From the NCBI RefSeq assembly GCF_018883605.1, contig NZ_JAHLEM010000036.1, positions 17,812 through 81,811 of the forward strand: a stretch of 64,000 nucleotides of DNA, written 5' to 3'. Position 1 is the first letter of the stretch, and the number at the start of each line of letters is the position of its first letter. The notes below the pieces were generated by a model. The model saw only the letters and a list, made by a program, of their open reading frames with translations. It searched no databases and was not told where the DNA came from. Source of the DNA: Streptomyces niphimycinicus (GTDB taxonomy: Bacteria > Actinomycetota > Actinomycetes > Streptomycetales > Streptomycetaceae). The position numbers were made by a program, and so were the translations under genes. This document shows, piece by piece, positions 31,361 through 39,655 of this stretch.

Positions 31361-31421
31361 GGTCTGTCGTTTGGATCAGGCCGGGCTCGCGGGGTCTGGC
31401 CTGATCCAAACGACAGGACCC
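31360..31421. repeat. Long inverted repeat (terminator or MITE-like element)
   Basis: Arms of about 23 bp pair almost perfectly (18-bp core TGTCGTTTGGATCAGGCC) around a 15-nt loop, bounded by GGG at the left end and CCC at the right. It begins at the last base of the CGNR gene stop codon. It works as a strong terminator in any case, but the length and AT-containing arms are more like the ends of a small mobile element than an ordinary GC hairpin. Confidence 0.7.
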
Positions 31422-31524
31422 TGGGTGCTGAGCACCCCGCCCGCCCATCGCTGATCACAGCGAGCTGATCACACGGCCCGCCGCGTGGCGGACGACCGTC
31501 GACGGGATGTATGTCCTGCGACTC

Positions 31525-31554
31525 TAGACAGGACTGGACATGTATGGCTAACTA
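31525..31554 (+). promoter_or_regulatory. Promoter of the GntR/HutC gene; leaderless
   Basis: TAGACA (31525-31530) and TAACTA (31549-31554) have an 18-bp spacer, and the ATG at 31561 lies 6 nt after the -10. A direct repeat GGACATG occurs at 31536 and 31557, around the -10, as possible half-sites of the regulator. Confidence 0.55.
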
Positions 31555-31560
31555 CCGGAC

Positions 31561-32277
31561 ATGCCTAAACAGGTCCTCAAGCATCAGCGCATCGCCCGCG
31601 TTCTGGCCCGTGAGATCCACAGCGGCGCCCTGGAGCCGGGCAGCAGACTGCCCGGCGAACACGCGCTCACCCGGCGCTTCGCGGTCAGCAGGGCCACCGT
31701 TCGCCAGGCGCTGGACGAGCTCAGCAAGCAAGGGCTGATCTCCACCCACGCGGGCGTCGGCTCGTTCGTCACCTTCGACGGCGGTCTGCTGGACAACCGC
31801 CTGGGCTGGACCAGGGCACTGGCCGACCAGGGCGCCCGCGTCACCACCGAGGTCCTCCGCCTCGAAGCGGTGCGCGATGCCCGGCTGGCCGGGGAACTGG
31901 GCATCGAGGGCGTCGAGTTCATGGCGCTGGACCGGTTGCGCGTGCTGCCCGAGGGCACCCCGGTCGCGCTGGAGCGCAGCAGGGTTCCGATGGCCCCGGC
32001 CCTCGCCGACGTCCCGCTCGGCGGGCTCCTCGACGGCTCGCTGACCAAGACCCTCGCCGCGGTCGGCATCCGCGCCACCCACGGGGACGAGTGGGCCTCC
32101 GTACGGCAACTGGCCGCCGACGAGGCGACACTGCTCCGCCGCCAGGAGGGCGAGGTCTGGCTCAACACCCGCCGGGTCAGCCGCGGAGCCGATGGCCAGA
32201 TCGTCGAGCAGGTGACCAGCCTGCTGGACCCCGCCCGCTTCCAACTGCACCTCGGCTTCGGCGAGCAGCCCCAATGA
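31561..32277 (+). CDS. GntR-family regulator with UTRA domain (HutC group)
   Basis: The 238-residue protein has a GntR HTH (about 6-70; PGSRLPGEHALTRRFAVSRA, then TVRQALDELSKQGLI) and a UTRA ligand domain (about 90-235, RLEAVRDARLAGELGIEG). It precedes, in the same direction, genes for an ADP-ribosylglycohydrolase, an NCS1 permease and a PfkB kinase, and probably senses a nucleoside-like or sugar-phosphate effector of that pathway. Degenerate 12-nt repeats start at its stop codon. Confidence 0.9.
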   Translation: MPKQVLKHQRIARVLAREIHSGALEPGSRLPGEHALTRRFAVSRATVRQALDELSKQGLISTHAGVGSFVTFDGGLLDNRLGWTRALADQGARVTTEVLRLEAVRDARLAGELGIEGVEFMALDRLRVLPEGTPVALERSRVPMAPALADVPLGGLLDGSLTKTLAAVGIRATHGDEWASVRQLAADEATLLRRQEGEVWLNTRRVSRGADGQIVEQVTSLLDPARFQLHLGFGEQPQ

Positions 32278-32359
32278 GGCCCCCGATGAGGCCCTCGATG
32301 CGGCGACCGTTGAGGCGCTCCCCATGAGGCCCCCGGTGATGCGCCCGCTGAGACCGCAC
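32274..32359. repeat. Degenerate 12-nt tandem repeats after the GntR gene
   Basis: Units related to ATGAGGCCCCCG occur at 32274, 32286, 32298, 32310, 32324, 32336 and 32348. The first unit contains the TGA stop codon of the regulator gene. Confidence 0.6.
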
Positions 32360-32412
32360 CCGGCACCCGCCCTCCCCGACGTACCGCCTCCGCGCACCGA
32401 CAGGAAGTCCCG

Positions 32413-33420
32413 ATGAACCACCAGCACGACCGCGCGCTCGGCGCCCTCTACGGCCTGGCGATGGGCGACGCCCTCGGCATGCCCACCCAGATCATGTCCC
32501 GGGCGTCCATCGTCGCCCGGTTCGGCACCGTCACCGGTTTCGAGCCCGGCCCGGAGGACAACCCGGTGAGCGCCGGAATGCCCGCCGGTTCGGTCACGGA
32601 CGACACCGATCAGGCCGTCATCGTCGGCCGGCTGCTGACCGGGTCCGGCGGGCGGATCGAACCGCTTCGGCTCGCGCACGAGCTGCTGGAGTGGGAGCGC
32701 GCCATGAAGGCCAAGGGCTCCTTCGACCTGCTCGGCCCCTCCACCAAGGCGGCCCTGGAGGCCGTGTCCCGCGGCGTACCGCCGGAGGAGGCGGGCAAGG
32801 CCGGTGCCACCAACGGCGCGGCGATGCGGATCACCCCCGTCGGCGTCGCCTTCCCCGACACCCCGCTGGAGCCCTTCCTCGACCGGGTCGCGGAGGCGTG
32901 CCAGGTCACCCATGACACCTCCATCGGCATCGCCTCCGCCGCCGCCGTGGCCGCCGCGGTGAGCCGGGGCATCGACGGCGGCGATCTGGAGGACGCCTTC
33001 GACGCGGCGGTCACGGCGGCCGCGGCCGGGGCCCAGCGCGGCCACTGGGTCGCCGGTGCCGATATCGCCGCCCGTATCGGCTGGGCCGTGGACCTGGTCC
33101 GCGGTCTGCCCGAGCGGCAGGCCCTGGACCGCGTCTGCGACCTGGTCGGCACCAGCGTCGCCAGCCAGGAGTCGGTCCCCGCCGCCTTCGCCGTGCTGGC
33201 CCTCGCCGAGGGCGAGCCCTGGCGGGCCGGTCTGCTGGCGGCCAACCTCGGCGGTGACTGCGACACCATCGGCGCGATAGCCGGGGCCATAGCCGGTGCC
33301 GTCAGCGGGGCCTCGGGCCTCCCCGACGAAGCCCTCGCCACTTTGCGCTCGGTCAACGGTCTCGACCTGGAACCGCTGGCCACGGCCCTGCTCGCGCTGC
33401 GCGCCGGCACGGCCGCGTGA
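32413..33420 (+). CDS. ADP-ribosylglycohydrolase (DraG family)
   Basis: The 335-residue protein has the two metal-binding signatures of ADP-ribosylhydrolases: GSVTDDTDQ at about 59-67 and GGDCDTIGAIAGAIAGA at about 280-296. It could remove ADP-ribose from proteins or, as in many operonic members, hydrolyse an N- or O-glycosidic bond of a nucleoside-like compound. Its operon partners (nucleobase/nucleoside permease and sugar or nucleoside kinase) favour a metabolic role over protein deADP-ribosylation. Confidence 0.9.
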   Translation: MNHQHDRALGALYGLAMGDALGMPTQIMSRASIVARFGTVTGFEPGPEDNPVSAGMPAGSVTDDTDQAVIVGRLLTGSGGRIEPLRLAHELLEWERAMKAKGSFDLLGPSTKAALEAVSRGVPPEEAGKAGATNGAAMRITPVGVAFPDTPLEPFLDRVAEACQVTHDTSIGIASAAAVAAAVSRGIDGGDLEDAFDAAVTAAAAGAQRGHWVAGADIAARIGWAVDLVRGLPERQALDRVCDLVGTSVASQESVPAAFAVLALAEGEPWRAGLLAANLGGDCDTIGAIAGAIAGAVSGASGLPDEALATLRSVNGLDLEPLATALLALRAGTAA

Positions 33421-33490
33421 CCCCCACGCCCCCCACGCCCGCCCTCATATCCGCACCGGAGCGCCCCCGGACAGAAAGACAGGTACCACC

Positions 33491-34984
33491 ATGGCGGCTT
33501 CAGAGAACGACCGCGTCGGCTCCGTGGAGACGCGAGGCATCGAGCCGGTTCCGGACGCCGAGCGCCACGGCCACGCGAGCCAGATGTTCTGGACCTGGTT
33601 CGCCGCGAACATCAGCATCCTCGGCCTGCCGCTCGGCGCGGCCCTGGTCAGCTTCCGCGGCCTGAACATCTGGCAGGCGGCCGTCGTGGCCATCCTCGGC
33701 TCCTTCGGCTCCTTCGCCCTGGTGGGCGCCCTCAGCATCGCGGGGAAGCGGGGCGGTGCGCCCGCCCTCACCCTCTCCCGCGCGGTGTTCGGGGTCCGCG
33801 GCAACGCCGGCCCCACGCTGGTCACCTGGATGAGCCGGCTCGGCTGGGAGACCATCAACACCACCACGGCCGCCTTCGCCCTGCTGGCACTGCTCGACGC
33901 GGCGTTCGGCATCCGGCGGAACACCGTCCTGACCGTGGTGTGTCTGCTGGTCTTCATCGGCTGCACGCTGCTGATCAGCGGTCTGGGCCACGCCACCATC
34001 ATGTGGATCAACAGATGGGCCAGCTATATCTTCGGTCTGCTCAACCTGGTCGTGATCATTTTCCTCGCCACCACCGTGGACTGGGACAAGGTCTTCCACG
34101 CCCCGGTCGGGTCGGTGAGCGCGATGGTCGTGGGCGTCGGCATGATCGCCGCCGGTACCGGCATCGGCTGGGCCAACACGGGGGCCGACTACGCCCGTTA
34201 TCTGCCCCGGCGGATTCCGGGCGGCAGGCTGGTGGCCGCTTCCGCCTTCGGCGCCGGTATCCCGCTGGTCGTGCTGATCTCGCTGGGTTCACTCCTGGCC
34301 GCGGGCGAGCCGAATCTCGCCTCCGCCTCCGACCCCGTCTCGGCCATCAACACGATGCTGCCGTCGTGGATGTCCATCCCGTATCTGATCGCCGCGTTCG
34401 GCGGACTGCTGCTCTCCAATCACCTGTCCGTCTACTCGGCCGGACTCACCATGATCACCCTGGGCATACGGGTCCGGCGCACCCTCGCCGTCGGCCTGGA
34501 CGTGGTCGTCACCTTCGCGGGCGGGATCTACTTCATCCTGATCGCCAAGGACTTCTACGGCCCGTTCATCACCTTCCTCACCCTCCTCGCCGTCCCTATC
34601 AACGCCTGGGTGGGCGTCTTCGCGGTCGACCTGATACTCCGCCGGTCCTACGACGGCGCGGCGCTGATGGACGTCGGCCGCTCCAGCCGCTACTGGTTCC
34701 GGGGCGGGATCGCCTGGGCCGCGATGATCGCCTGGACGGCGGCCATCGTGGTGGGCCTGTTGTTCACCGAGGCGAGCACCAGTGCGACCGACGTGTGGTT
34801 CTCCGGGCCGCTGTCCCATAGCTGGATCGGGTCCAACGGGCTGGGGTGGGTGGTGACCCTGCTGCTCGCCGCCGCCGTCTACGCCGTGCTGCGCAGGTTC
34901 GACGGCACCGTCCGCGAGGAGGCGTCCGGGCAGCGACCCCAGCAGCAGGTGCTGCCCACCCCGGCCGCGCGGGAGCATTCATGA
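33491..34984 (+). CDS. NCS1-family cytosine/purine/nucleoside-type permease
   Basis: The 497-residue protein starts at the ATG at 33491 and has about 12 TM segments. It shows NCS1 features: MFWTWFAANISILGLPLGA in TM1, SRAVFGVRGN, GWANTGADYARYLPR and PINAWVGVFAVDLIL. NCS1 proteins take up cytosine, allantoin, hydantoins, thiamine or nucleosides by ion symport. It sits between the DraG-type hydrolase and PfkB genes and overlaps the latter by 4 bp, so it should import their substrate. Confidence 0.9.
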   Translation: MAASENDRVGSVETRGIEPVPDAERHGHASQMFWTWFAANISILGLPLGAALVSFRGLNIWQAAVVAILGSFGSFALVGALSIAGKRGGAPALTLSRAVFGVRGNAGPTLVTWMSRLGWETINTTTAAFALLALLDAAFGIRRNTVLTVVCLLVFIGCTLLISGLGHATIMWINRWASYIFGLLNLVVIIFLATTVDWDKVFHAPVGSVSAMVVGVGMIAAGTGIGWANTGADYARYLPRRIPGGRLVAASAFGAGIPLVVLISLGSLLAAGEPNLASASDPVSAINTMLPSWMSIPYLIAAFGGLLLSNHLSVYSAGLTMITLGIRVRRTLAVGLDVVVTFAGGIYFILIAKDFYGPFITFLTLLAVPINAWVGVFAVDLILRRSYDGAALMDVGRSSRYWFRGGIAWAAMIAWTAAIVVGLLFTEASTSATDVWFSGPLSHSWIGSNGLGWVVTLLLAAAVYAVLRRFDGTVREEASGQRPQQQVLPTPAAREHS

Positions 34985-35991
34985 GTGGCCACGACGGCGC
35001 CCTCGGCGCCCCCGGCGAGGTGACGGGCGGCCGGCTGGTCCTGCTCGGCAACGCCATCGTCGATCTGGTGATGCGGGTGCCCGCACTGCCCGAACGCGGC
35101 GGCGACATCGTCTCCACGGACACCACCCTCACCACGGGCGGCGGATTCAACGTCCTCACCGCCGCCCGCCGCCTGGGCCTCTCCGCTGTGTACGCGGGCG
35201 CCCATGGCACCGGGCCGTTCGGCGACCGGGTGCGCGCCGACCTCGCCCGGGAAGGCGTCGACATGGTGCTGGCTCCGGTGGCCGAGGAGGACACCGGGTT
35301 CTGTGTCGCCTTCGTCGACGGCGGCGGCGAGCGCACCTTCGCCACCAGCCTCGGCGCGGAGGCCCGGCTGACCGAGGCCCACGCGACGTCCGTGCTCGCC
35401 GCGCTGCGCCCCGGCGACATGGTGCAGATCTCCGGCTACGGGCTCGCCTACCCGGTCAACGGCCCGGTCCTGGCCTCACTGGTCGCGCGGCTGCCGGAGC
35501 ACATCCGGGTCTTCCTCGATCCGGGTCCCCTGGTCGACCAGATCCCGGACGAGGTGCTGGCACCCGTTCTGGAGCGCTGCGACTGGGTCAGTTGCAACCA
35601 GCGTGAGGGGCGGCTGCTGACCGGCCGGGACGACACCGAGGAGGCCGCGGCGGCGCTCGCCGCCCGGCTGGGCCCGCGCACCGGTGTGCTTCTGCGGGCC
35701 GACGCGGCGGGCTGCTGGCTGGTCCCGCCCGGCGGAGCGGCCCTGCACATCCCCGGCCGCCGGGTGACCGCGGTCGACAGCAACGGCGCGGGGGACGCCC
35801 ATACGGGAGCGTTCCTGGCCCTCCTCGGCCACGGTCTCGACCCGAGCACCGCCGTACGAGGCGCCAACGCCGCCGCCGCCTTCGCGGTCACCCGGCACGG
35901 CCCCGCCACCGGACCGACCCTCGGCGAGCTGCTGGACCTCCTGGACGGCGAGCCCCTCGCGGCGCGGCTGTCCTCGGCGCTCGGGCGGTAG
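34981..35991 (+). CDS. PfkB-family sugar/nucleoside kinase
   Basis: This 336-residue kinase has the PfkB N-terminal region (LLGNAIVDLVMRVPALPERG, then TTGGGFNVLTAARRLG) and the C-terminal signature VDSNGAGDAHTGAF with the catalytic Asp and anion hole. The family phosphorylates ribose, nucleosides (adenosine, pseudouridine) and other sugars. The coupling to an NCS1 permease and a DraG-like hydrolase suggests phosphorylation of an imported nucleoside or the released sugar. Confidence 0.9.
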   Translation: MSGHDGALGAPGEVTGGRLVLLGNAIVDLVMRVPALPERGGDIVSTDTTLTTGGGFNVLTAARRLGLSAVYAGAHGTGPFGDRVRADLAREGVDMVLAPVAEEDTGFCVAFVDGGGERTFATSLGAEARLTEAHATSVLAALRPGDMVQISGYGLAYPVNGPVLASLVARLPEHIRVFLDPGPLVDQIPDEVLAPVLERCDWVSCNQREGRLLTGRDDTEEAAAALAARLGPRTGVLLRADAAGCWLVPPGGAALHIPGRRVTAVDSNGAGDAHTGAFLALLGHGLDPSTAVRGANAAAAFAVTRHGPATGPTLGELLDLLDGEPLAARLSSALGR

Positions 35992-35999
35992 CCCGCCCG

Positions 36000-36041
36000 C
36001 GCGCTCGCGTCACGGAGGTCCCTCCCCGTGACGCGAGCGCG
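36000..36041. terminator. Bidirectional terminator
   Basis: A perfect 16-bp stem (CGCGCTCGCGTCACGG and its complement) with a 10-nt loop lies between the convergent kinase and TetR genes. Confidence 0.8.
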
Positions 36042-36045
36042 TCCT

Positions 36046-36690
36046 TCACCCGGCGGTCTCGGAAGTGTCCTGCCTGCCGGGTGTGTGCTCATCGTCGCCG
36101 AGGACGTGGTCGCGTACCGCCGTCAGGATGCGGTCCGACAGGTCGTCGCCCGCGCAGGCCCGTGCCAGGACCAACGCCCCGACCATGGTGGACAGTTCGA
36201 CGAGGACGGACTCCTCGTCGGCCGCGGTGCCGCCGGACTTCCTGGCGCTTCGCTCCATCGCGTCGATCAGCTTGCGCAGACCCTCGCCGAACGCCCTCTT
36301 GAGCGGGTCGCCGGGCTCCGCGCGTGCGGCGTCCACCGCCAGCGCCGCGGCGGCGCACCCCAGCCCGGGGTTGTCGCGGTGCGGTGCGGACAGATAGGCG
36401 GCCAGGAAAGCGGCCCGGACGCCGCGGCCGCGGTCCTCGCCCGTGTCCTCGCCCTCGGGGGGTTCCTCCATGTCCGCGAGGCGTTCGGCGAACGCGGCCG
36501 AGCACGCCTGGGCGATCAGATCGTCCTTCGAGGCGAAGTGGCGGTAGAACCCGCCGTGGGTCAGACCCGCCGCCGCCATCGCCTGGGGAACGCTCACCTT
36601 GTCGGCGCCGTGGGTGCGCACCAGCTTCGCGGTGGCCGCGATCACCTGCTCGCGGTGGCGCTCGGCCTCGGCTCGGGATGCTCGGGGCAT
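36046..36690 (-). CDS. TetR-family regulator
   Basis: The 214-residue protein has an HTH at about 15-60 (VSVPQAMAAAGLTHGGFYRH followed by FASKDDLI) and a helical effector domain with a conserved GCAAAALAVDAAR segment, as in YxaF/LmrA-type regulators. It faces the SDR/tautomerase operon across 185 bp that carry an AT-rich inverted repeat, its probable operator. Confidence 0.9.
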   Translation of the reverse strand: MPRASRAEAERHREQVIAATAKLVRTHGADKVSVPQAMAAAGLTHGGFYRHFASKDDLIAQACSAAFAERLADMEEPPEGEDTGEDRGRGVRAAFLAAYLSAPHRDNPGLGCAAAALAVDAARAEPGDPLKRAFGEGLRKLIDAMERSARKSGGTAADEESVLVELSTMVGALVLARACAGDDLSDRILTAVRDHVLGDDEHTPGRQDTSETAG

Positions 36691-36771
36691 GGTCGGTACT
36701 TCCTTCTGCGTAGGTTGCCGGACTCGGGTACGGGATGCCGGTTACCGCACCGATGATATTTGCGACCCGTT

Positions 36772-36793
36772 ATAGATGATGCTAATAATCTAT
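36772..36793. promoter_or_regulatory. TetR operator candidate ATAGAT-N10-ATCTAT
   Basis: A 22-bp interrupted palindrome with perfect 6-bp arms lies in the only AT-rich stretch of the divergent gap between the TetR gene and the SDR operon. Confidence 0.55.
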
Positions 36794-36875
36794 TTAAGCG
36801 CGCCACGGGGACGGCGGCCTCACGGTCCGCCGCCCCTGCCGGTTCGAGCGCGCTCCGAGACGAGGAGGGTCCGAC

Positions 36876-37577
36876 ATGGTTGCGATCGATGGTTCGGTGG
36901 TGCTGGTGACCGGAGGTCAACGTGGCATCGGCAAGGCATTCGTGGAGGCATTGCTCGGGCGTGGCGCGGCGAAGGTCTACGCGACCGCGCGGAAGCCCAG
37001 CCCCAGCGAGGACCCGCGGGTCGAGGCCGTTTCCCTCGATGTCAACGATCCGGACGCGGTCGCCGCCCTCGCCGATCGGGCCGCGGATGTGAACATCGTC
37101 ATCAACAACGCGGGGGTGCTGCTGCCCTCGCCGCTGCTGAAGGCGGACATGGCCGATGTGGTGGCGACGTTCGAAACGAATGTCTTCGGGCCTCTCCGGG
37201 TGGCACGTGAGTTCGCCCCGGCCCTGTCGGCGAACGGCGGCGGCGCGCTGGTGGACATGCACTCCGTGCTGTCCTGGGGCGCGGGCGCTGCCGCCTACGG
37301 CGCCTCGAAGGCCGCGCTGTGGTCGATCACGAACTCTCTCCGGATAGAGCTGGCCGAGCAGGGGACCCAGGTGGTCGGCGTGCACCTCGGGCTCGCCGAC
37401 ACTGACATGGCCGCCGGGATCCCGAGTCGGAAGATCTCCCCGGCCGAGGTCGCGGAGGCGGTTCTGGACGGCGTCGAGAACGGCGCCGACGAGGTGCTCG
37501 TCGACGATGTGACCCGGCAGATGAAGGCGGCGCTCGCCGGGCCGGTGGAGGGGCTCACCCTTCTCCTCGGACGCTGA
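36876..37577 (+). CDS. Short-chain dehydrogenase/reductase
   Basis: This 233-residue SDR has GGQRGIGKAF as the cofactor loop, NNAGV at about 80, Ser in HSVLSWG and Tyr-x3-Lys in AAYGASKAALW. It resembles the small SDRs found with tautomerases in detoxification operons. It is 50 nt upstream of the tautomerase gene and divergent from the TetR gene. Confidence 0.9.
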   Translation: MVAIDGSVVLVTGGQRGIGKAFVEALLGRGAAKVYATARKPSPSEDPRVEAVSLDVNDPDAVAALADRAADVNIVINNAGVLLPSPLLKADMADVVATFETNVFGPLRVAREFAPALSANGGGALVDMHSVLSWGAGAAAYGASKAALWSITNSLRIELAEQGTQVVGVHLGLADTDMAAGIPSRKISPAEVAEAVLDGVENGADEVLVDDVTRQMKAALAGPVEGLTLLLGR

Positions 37578-37627
37578 CCGCTCGTCGCCACCGTTCGACT
37601 TCACTCTTCCTCGAAGGAGAGAGAGCC

Positions 37628-38050
37628 ATGCCCCTGTGGCACATCTACCATCCGGTCGACGCCTATTCCGCAGAGCAGAAGCGGAAATTCGCCGCGGACG
37701 TCACGGAGTACTACACCCAGGTCGGTCTGCCGAAGTTCTACGTCGTCACCCTGTTCCACGACGTCCCGGAGTCCTCGTTCCTGGTCGGCGGCGAGCCGTC
37801 GAACCGCACCGTCCGGGTCGTGATCGAGCACATCGCCCGCCACTTGTCGGACCCCGGCATGAGGAAGAGGTCCGTCGAGGGGCTCGACCGTGTGCTGGCC
37901 CCGCACACCCGGGATCGCGGGCTGCACTGCGAGTTCCATATCGACGAGACGCCCCGGGACCTCTGGATGATCGACGGGATGGCGCCGCCGCCCCCGCGCA
38001 GCGAAGCGGAACGGATCTGGGCGCGGGAGAACCGGCCGCTGCCGTACTGA
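37628..38050 (+). CDS. Tautomerase-superfamily protein (cis-CaaD/Cg10062-like)
   Basis: The 140-residue protein begins MPLWHIYHPVDAYS; after Met removal the N-terminal Pro would be the catalytic base, as in the tautomerase superfamily. His in IYHP and downstream Arg/Glu residues fit the cis-3-chloroacrylic-acid-dehalogenase/Cg10062 subgroup, which hydrates or isomerises small unsaturated acids. AAGGAGAGAGAG precedes the ATG. It forms an operon with the SDR gene. Confidence 0.88.
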   Translation: MPLWHIYHPVDAYSAEQKRKFAADVTEYYTQVGLPKFYVVTLFHDVPESSFLVGGEPSNRTVRVVIEHIARHLSDPGMRKRSVEGLDRVLAPHTRDRGLHCEFHIDETPRDLWMIDGMAPPPPRSEAERIWARENRPLPY

Positions 38051-38081
38051 CCGGCCGCCCGCGACCGCACCAGGGCGGCGA

Positions 38082-38113
38082 GCGAGGCCACCGACGGCGC
38101 TCGGCGGCCTCGC
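38082..38113. terminator. Hairpin after the tautomerase gene
   Basis: GCGAGGCC (38082-38089) pairs with GGCCTCGC (38106-38113) across a 16-nt loop. Confidence 0.45.
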
Positions 38114-38158
38114 GGGGAACCCATGGCTGAACGGGGGCGGGTCTGGTTGGATCACCGT

Positions 38159-38761
38159 ATGGCCCATGCGGATACGCGGAAGATCGGGATCCTGCTGTTC
38201 CCGGACGTGGAAGAACTCGACGCCATCGGTCCATGGGAGGTGCTGTCGTACTGGACGCGCACCTTCGCCGAGGACGGGTGGCAGGTGTTCTGCCTCTCCG
38301 CCGACGGCAACCCCGTGACCTGCGCGAAGGGGCTCACCGTCGAGGCGCATCAGGCGATGGCCGACCTGCCCCCACTGGATGTGCTGCTGCACCCCGGCGG
38401 CCGGGGGACCCGGCCCCAGCTCGAGGACGAGCAGCACCTGGAGTGGGTCCGGTCCCAGCGGCGCTCGGTTCCCCTGATGACCAGCGTGTGCACGGGCTCG
38501 CTGGTCTACGCGGCGGCCGGACTGCTGGCCGGGCGGCCGGCGACCACGCACTGGGGATCGCTGGACCTGCTCGCCGAACTCGACCCGACGATCGACGTAC
38601 GGCCCGAGGAGCGGTTCGTCGACGACGGTGACATGATCACCTCCGCGGGGGTCTCGGCCGGTATCGACATGGCTCTTCATCTGGTCGCCCGGCTGGCCTC
38701 GCCGGAGCGGGCACGTCAGGTGCGACGTGGCATCCAGTACGACCCGCAGCCGCCGGTGTGA
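38159..38761 (+). CDS. DJ-1/PfpI-family protein
   Basis: Starting at the ATG at 38159 (MAHADTRKIGILLFPDVEEL; a longer start is at 38123), the 200-residue protein has the nucleophile in TSVCTGSLVYAAAGL (Cys111) and the acid in FPDVEELDAIGPWEVL. GVSAGIDMALHLV at the end matches the amidase-1-like AraC-effector type. TTGGAT lies 6 nt before 38159, compatible with a leaderless transcript. A 22-nt repeat that includes the stop codon follows. Confidence 0.85.
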   Translation: MAHADTRKIGILLFPDVEELDAIGPWEVLSYWTRTFAEDGWQVFCLSADGNPVTCAKGLTVEAHQAMADLPPLDVLLHPGGRGTRPQLEDEQHLEWVRSQRRSVPLMTSVCTGSLVYAAAGLLAGRPATTHWGSLDLLAELDPTIDVRPEERFVDDGDMITSAGVSAGIDMALHLVARLASPERARQVRRGIQYDPQPPV

Positions 38762-38794
38762 GCACACCGCAACCGCCGGTGTGAGCACACCGCA
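38750..38794. repeat. Two 22-nt direct repeats spanning the PfpI stop codon
   Basis: The unit CCGCCGGTGTGAGCACACCG (plus CA) occurs at 38750-38771 and 38773-38794. Each unit contains the hairpin CGGTGTGAGCACACCG, and the TGA of the first unit is the stop codon of the PfpI gene. The repeats may act as a terminator for the two convergent genes. Confidence 0.75.
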
Positions 38795-38811
38795 CCGGCA
38801 CAGCGGCAGGG

Positions 38812-39615
38812 TCAGCCGGGGCTCGAACGGCCGTGCCGCCAGTACCCGAAGAACGCGATGTCCGGCTTCGGTACGCCGCGGTCCCGCACCAGATGGCGGC
38901 GCACCCCGGTGGCCATTCCGGCCTCCCCGGCGACCCAGGTGTAGAACCGGCCCGGCCGCAGCGACGACTTCCTGACCGCGTCGAGGGCCGGCCTGCCGGG
39001 CAGCGCGTCCGCGCCGTCCCGGGCCAGCCACCGCACCCGTACGCCTTCGGGAGCGGTGATGTCCGCGCGGATGTCGGCGGTCCCGGAAACCTCCAGGAAG
39101 ACCTCCGCGGCCAGTGACGCCGGAGCGTGCTCGAGGATGGCGAGGATCGCCGGTACGGCGCTCTCGTCCCCGGCGAGCAGTTGCCATTCGGCATGAGCGG
39201 GCGGCAGATAGGTCACGCCCATGTCGAAGATGCCCGCCGGGTCTCCGGGCCGGGCGCGCCGGGCCCATGCGGCGGCCGGGGTGTCGCCGTGCAGGGCGAA
39301 CTCGATGTCCACTTCGCCGAGTTCGGGCCGGGCGCGGCGGATGGTGAAGTTGCGTACCCAGGGCCTGCGTGATTTCGGCAGCAGGAGAATCTCCGCCATC
39401 CACGCCTCGCTGGAGAGCTTCGGCATTCTCAGGCTGTCCTGCCCCTCGCGGGGAAAGAACAGCCGCACGGTCTGGTCGAAACCGGTGGGCTTCAGATGCT
39501 CCAGTTCCGCGCCGCCGAGCGTGATGGTCGAGAAGCCGGGTGTCAGCGTGGTGTTCCCGCGTACCTCCAACGTGATCATTCGCCGTGATTCTGGTGTGCG
39601 CACCTTGGGCAACAC
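38812..39615 (-). CDS. Siderophore-interacting protein (FAD/NAD(P)H ferric-siderophore reductase)
   Basis: The GTG at 39615 is chosen because GGCGAGGAAAG lies just upstream; an internal ATG at 39579 has no such site. The 267-residue protein matches the SIP family: LTPGFSTITLGG, an FAD-binding segment around RRPWVRNFTIRRARPELGEV (FTIR in place of YT-R), AAWARRARPGDPAGI, and the C-terminal SIP domain with LLAGDESAVPAILAILE and WVAGEAGMATGVRRHLV. It reduces imported ferric siderophores. It is the last gene of the PPOX/VanB/SIP operon. Confidence 0.88.
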   Translation of the reverse strand: MLPKVRTPESRRMITLEVRGNTTLTPGFSTITLGGAELEHLKPTGFDQTVRLFFPREGQDSLRMPKLSSEAWMAEILLLPKSRRPWVRNFTIRRARPELGEVDIEFALHGDTPAAAWARRARPGDPAGIFDMGVTYLPPAHAEWQLLAGDESAVPAILAILEHAPASLAAEVFLEVSGTADIRADITAPEGVRVRWLARDGADALPGRPALDAVRKSSLRPGRFYTWVAGEAGMATGVRRHLVRDRGVPKPDIAFFGYWRHGRSSPG

Positions 39616-39655
39616 GTCTTTCCTCGCCTTCCGCTCAAGTCCGCTCGCCGTGGGG

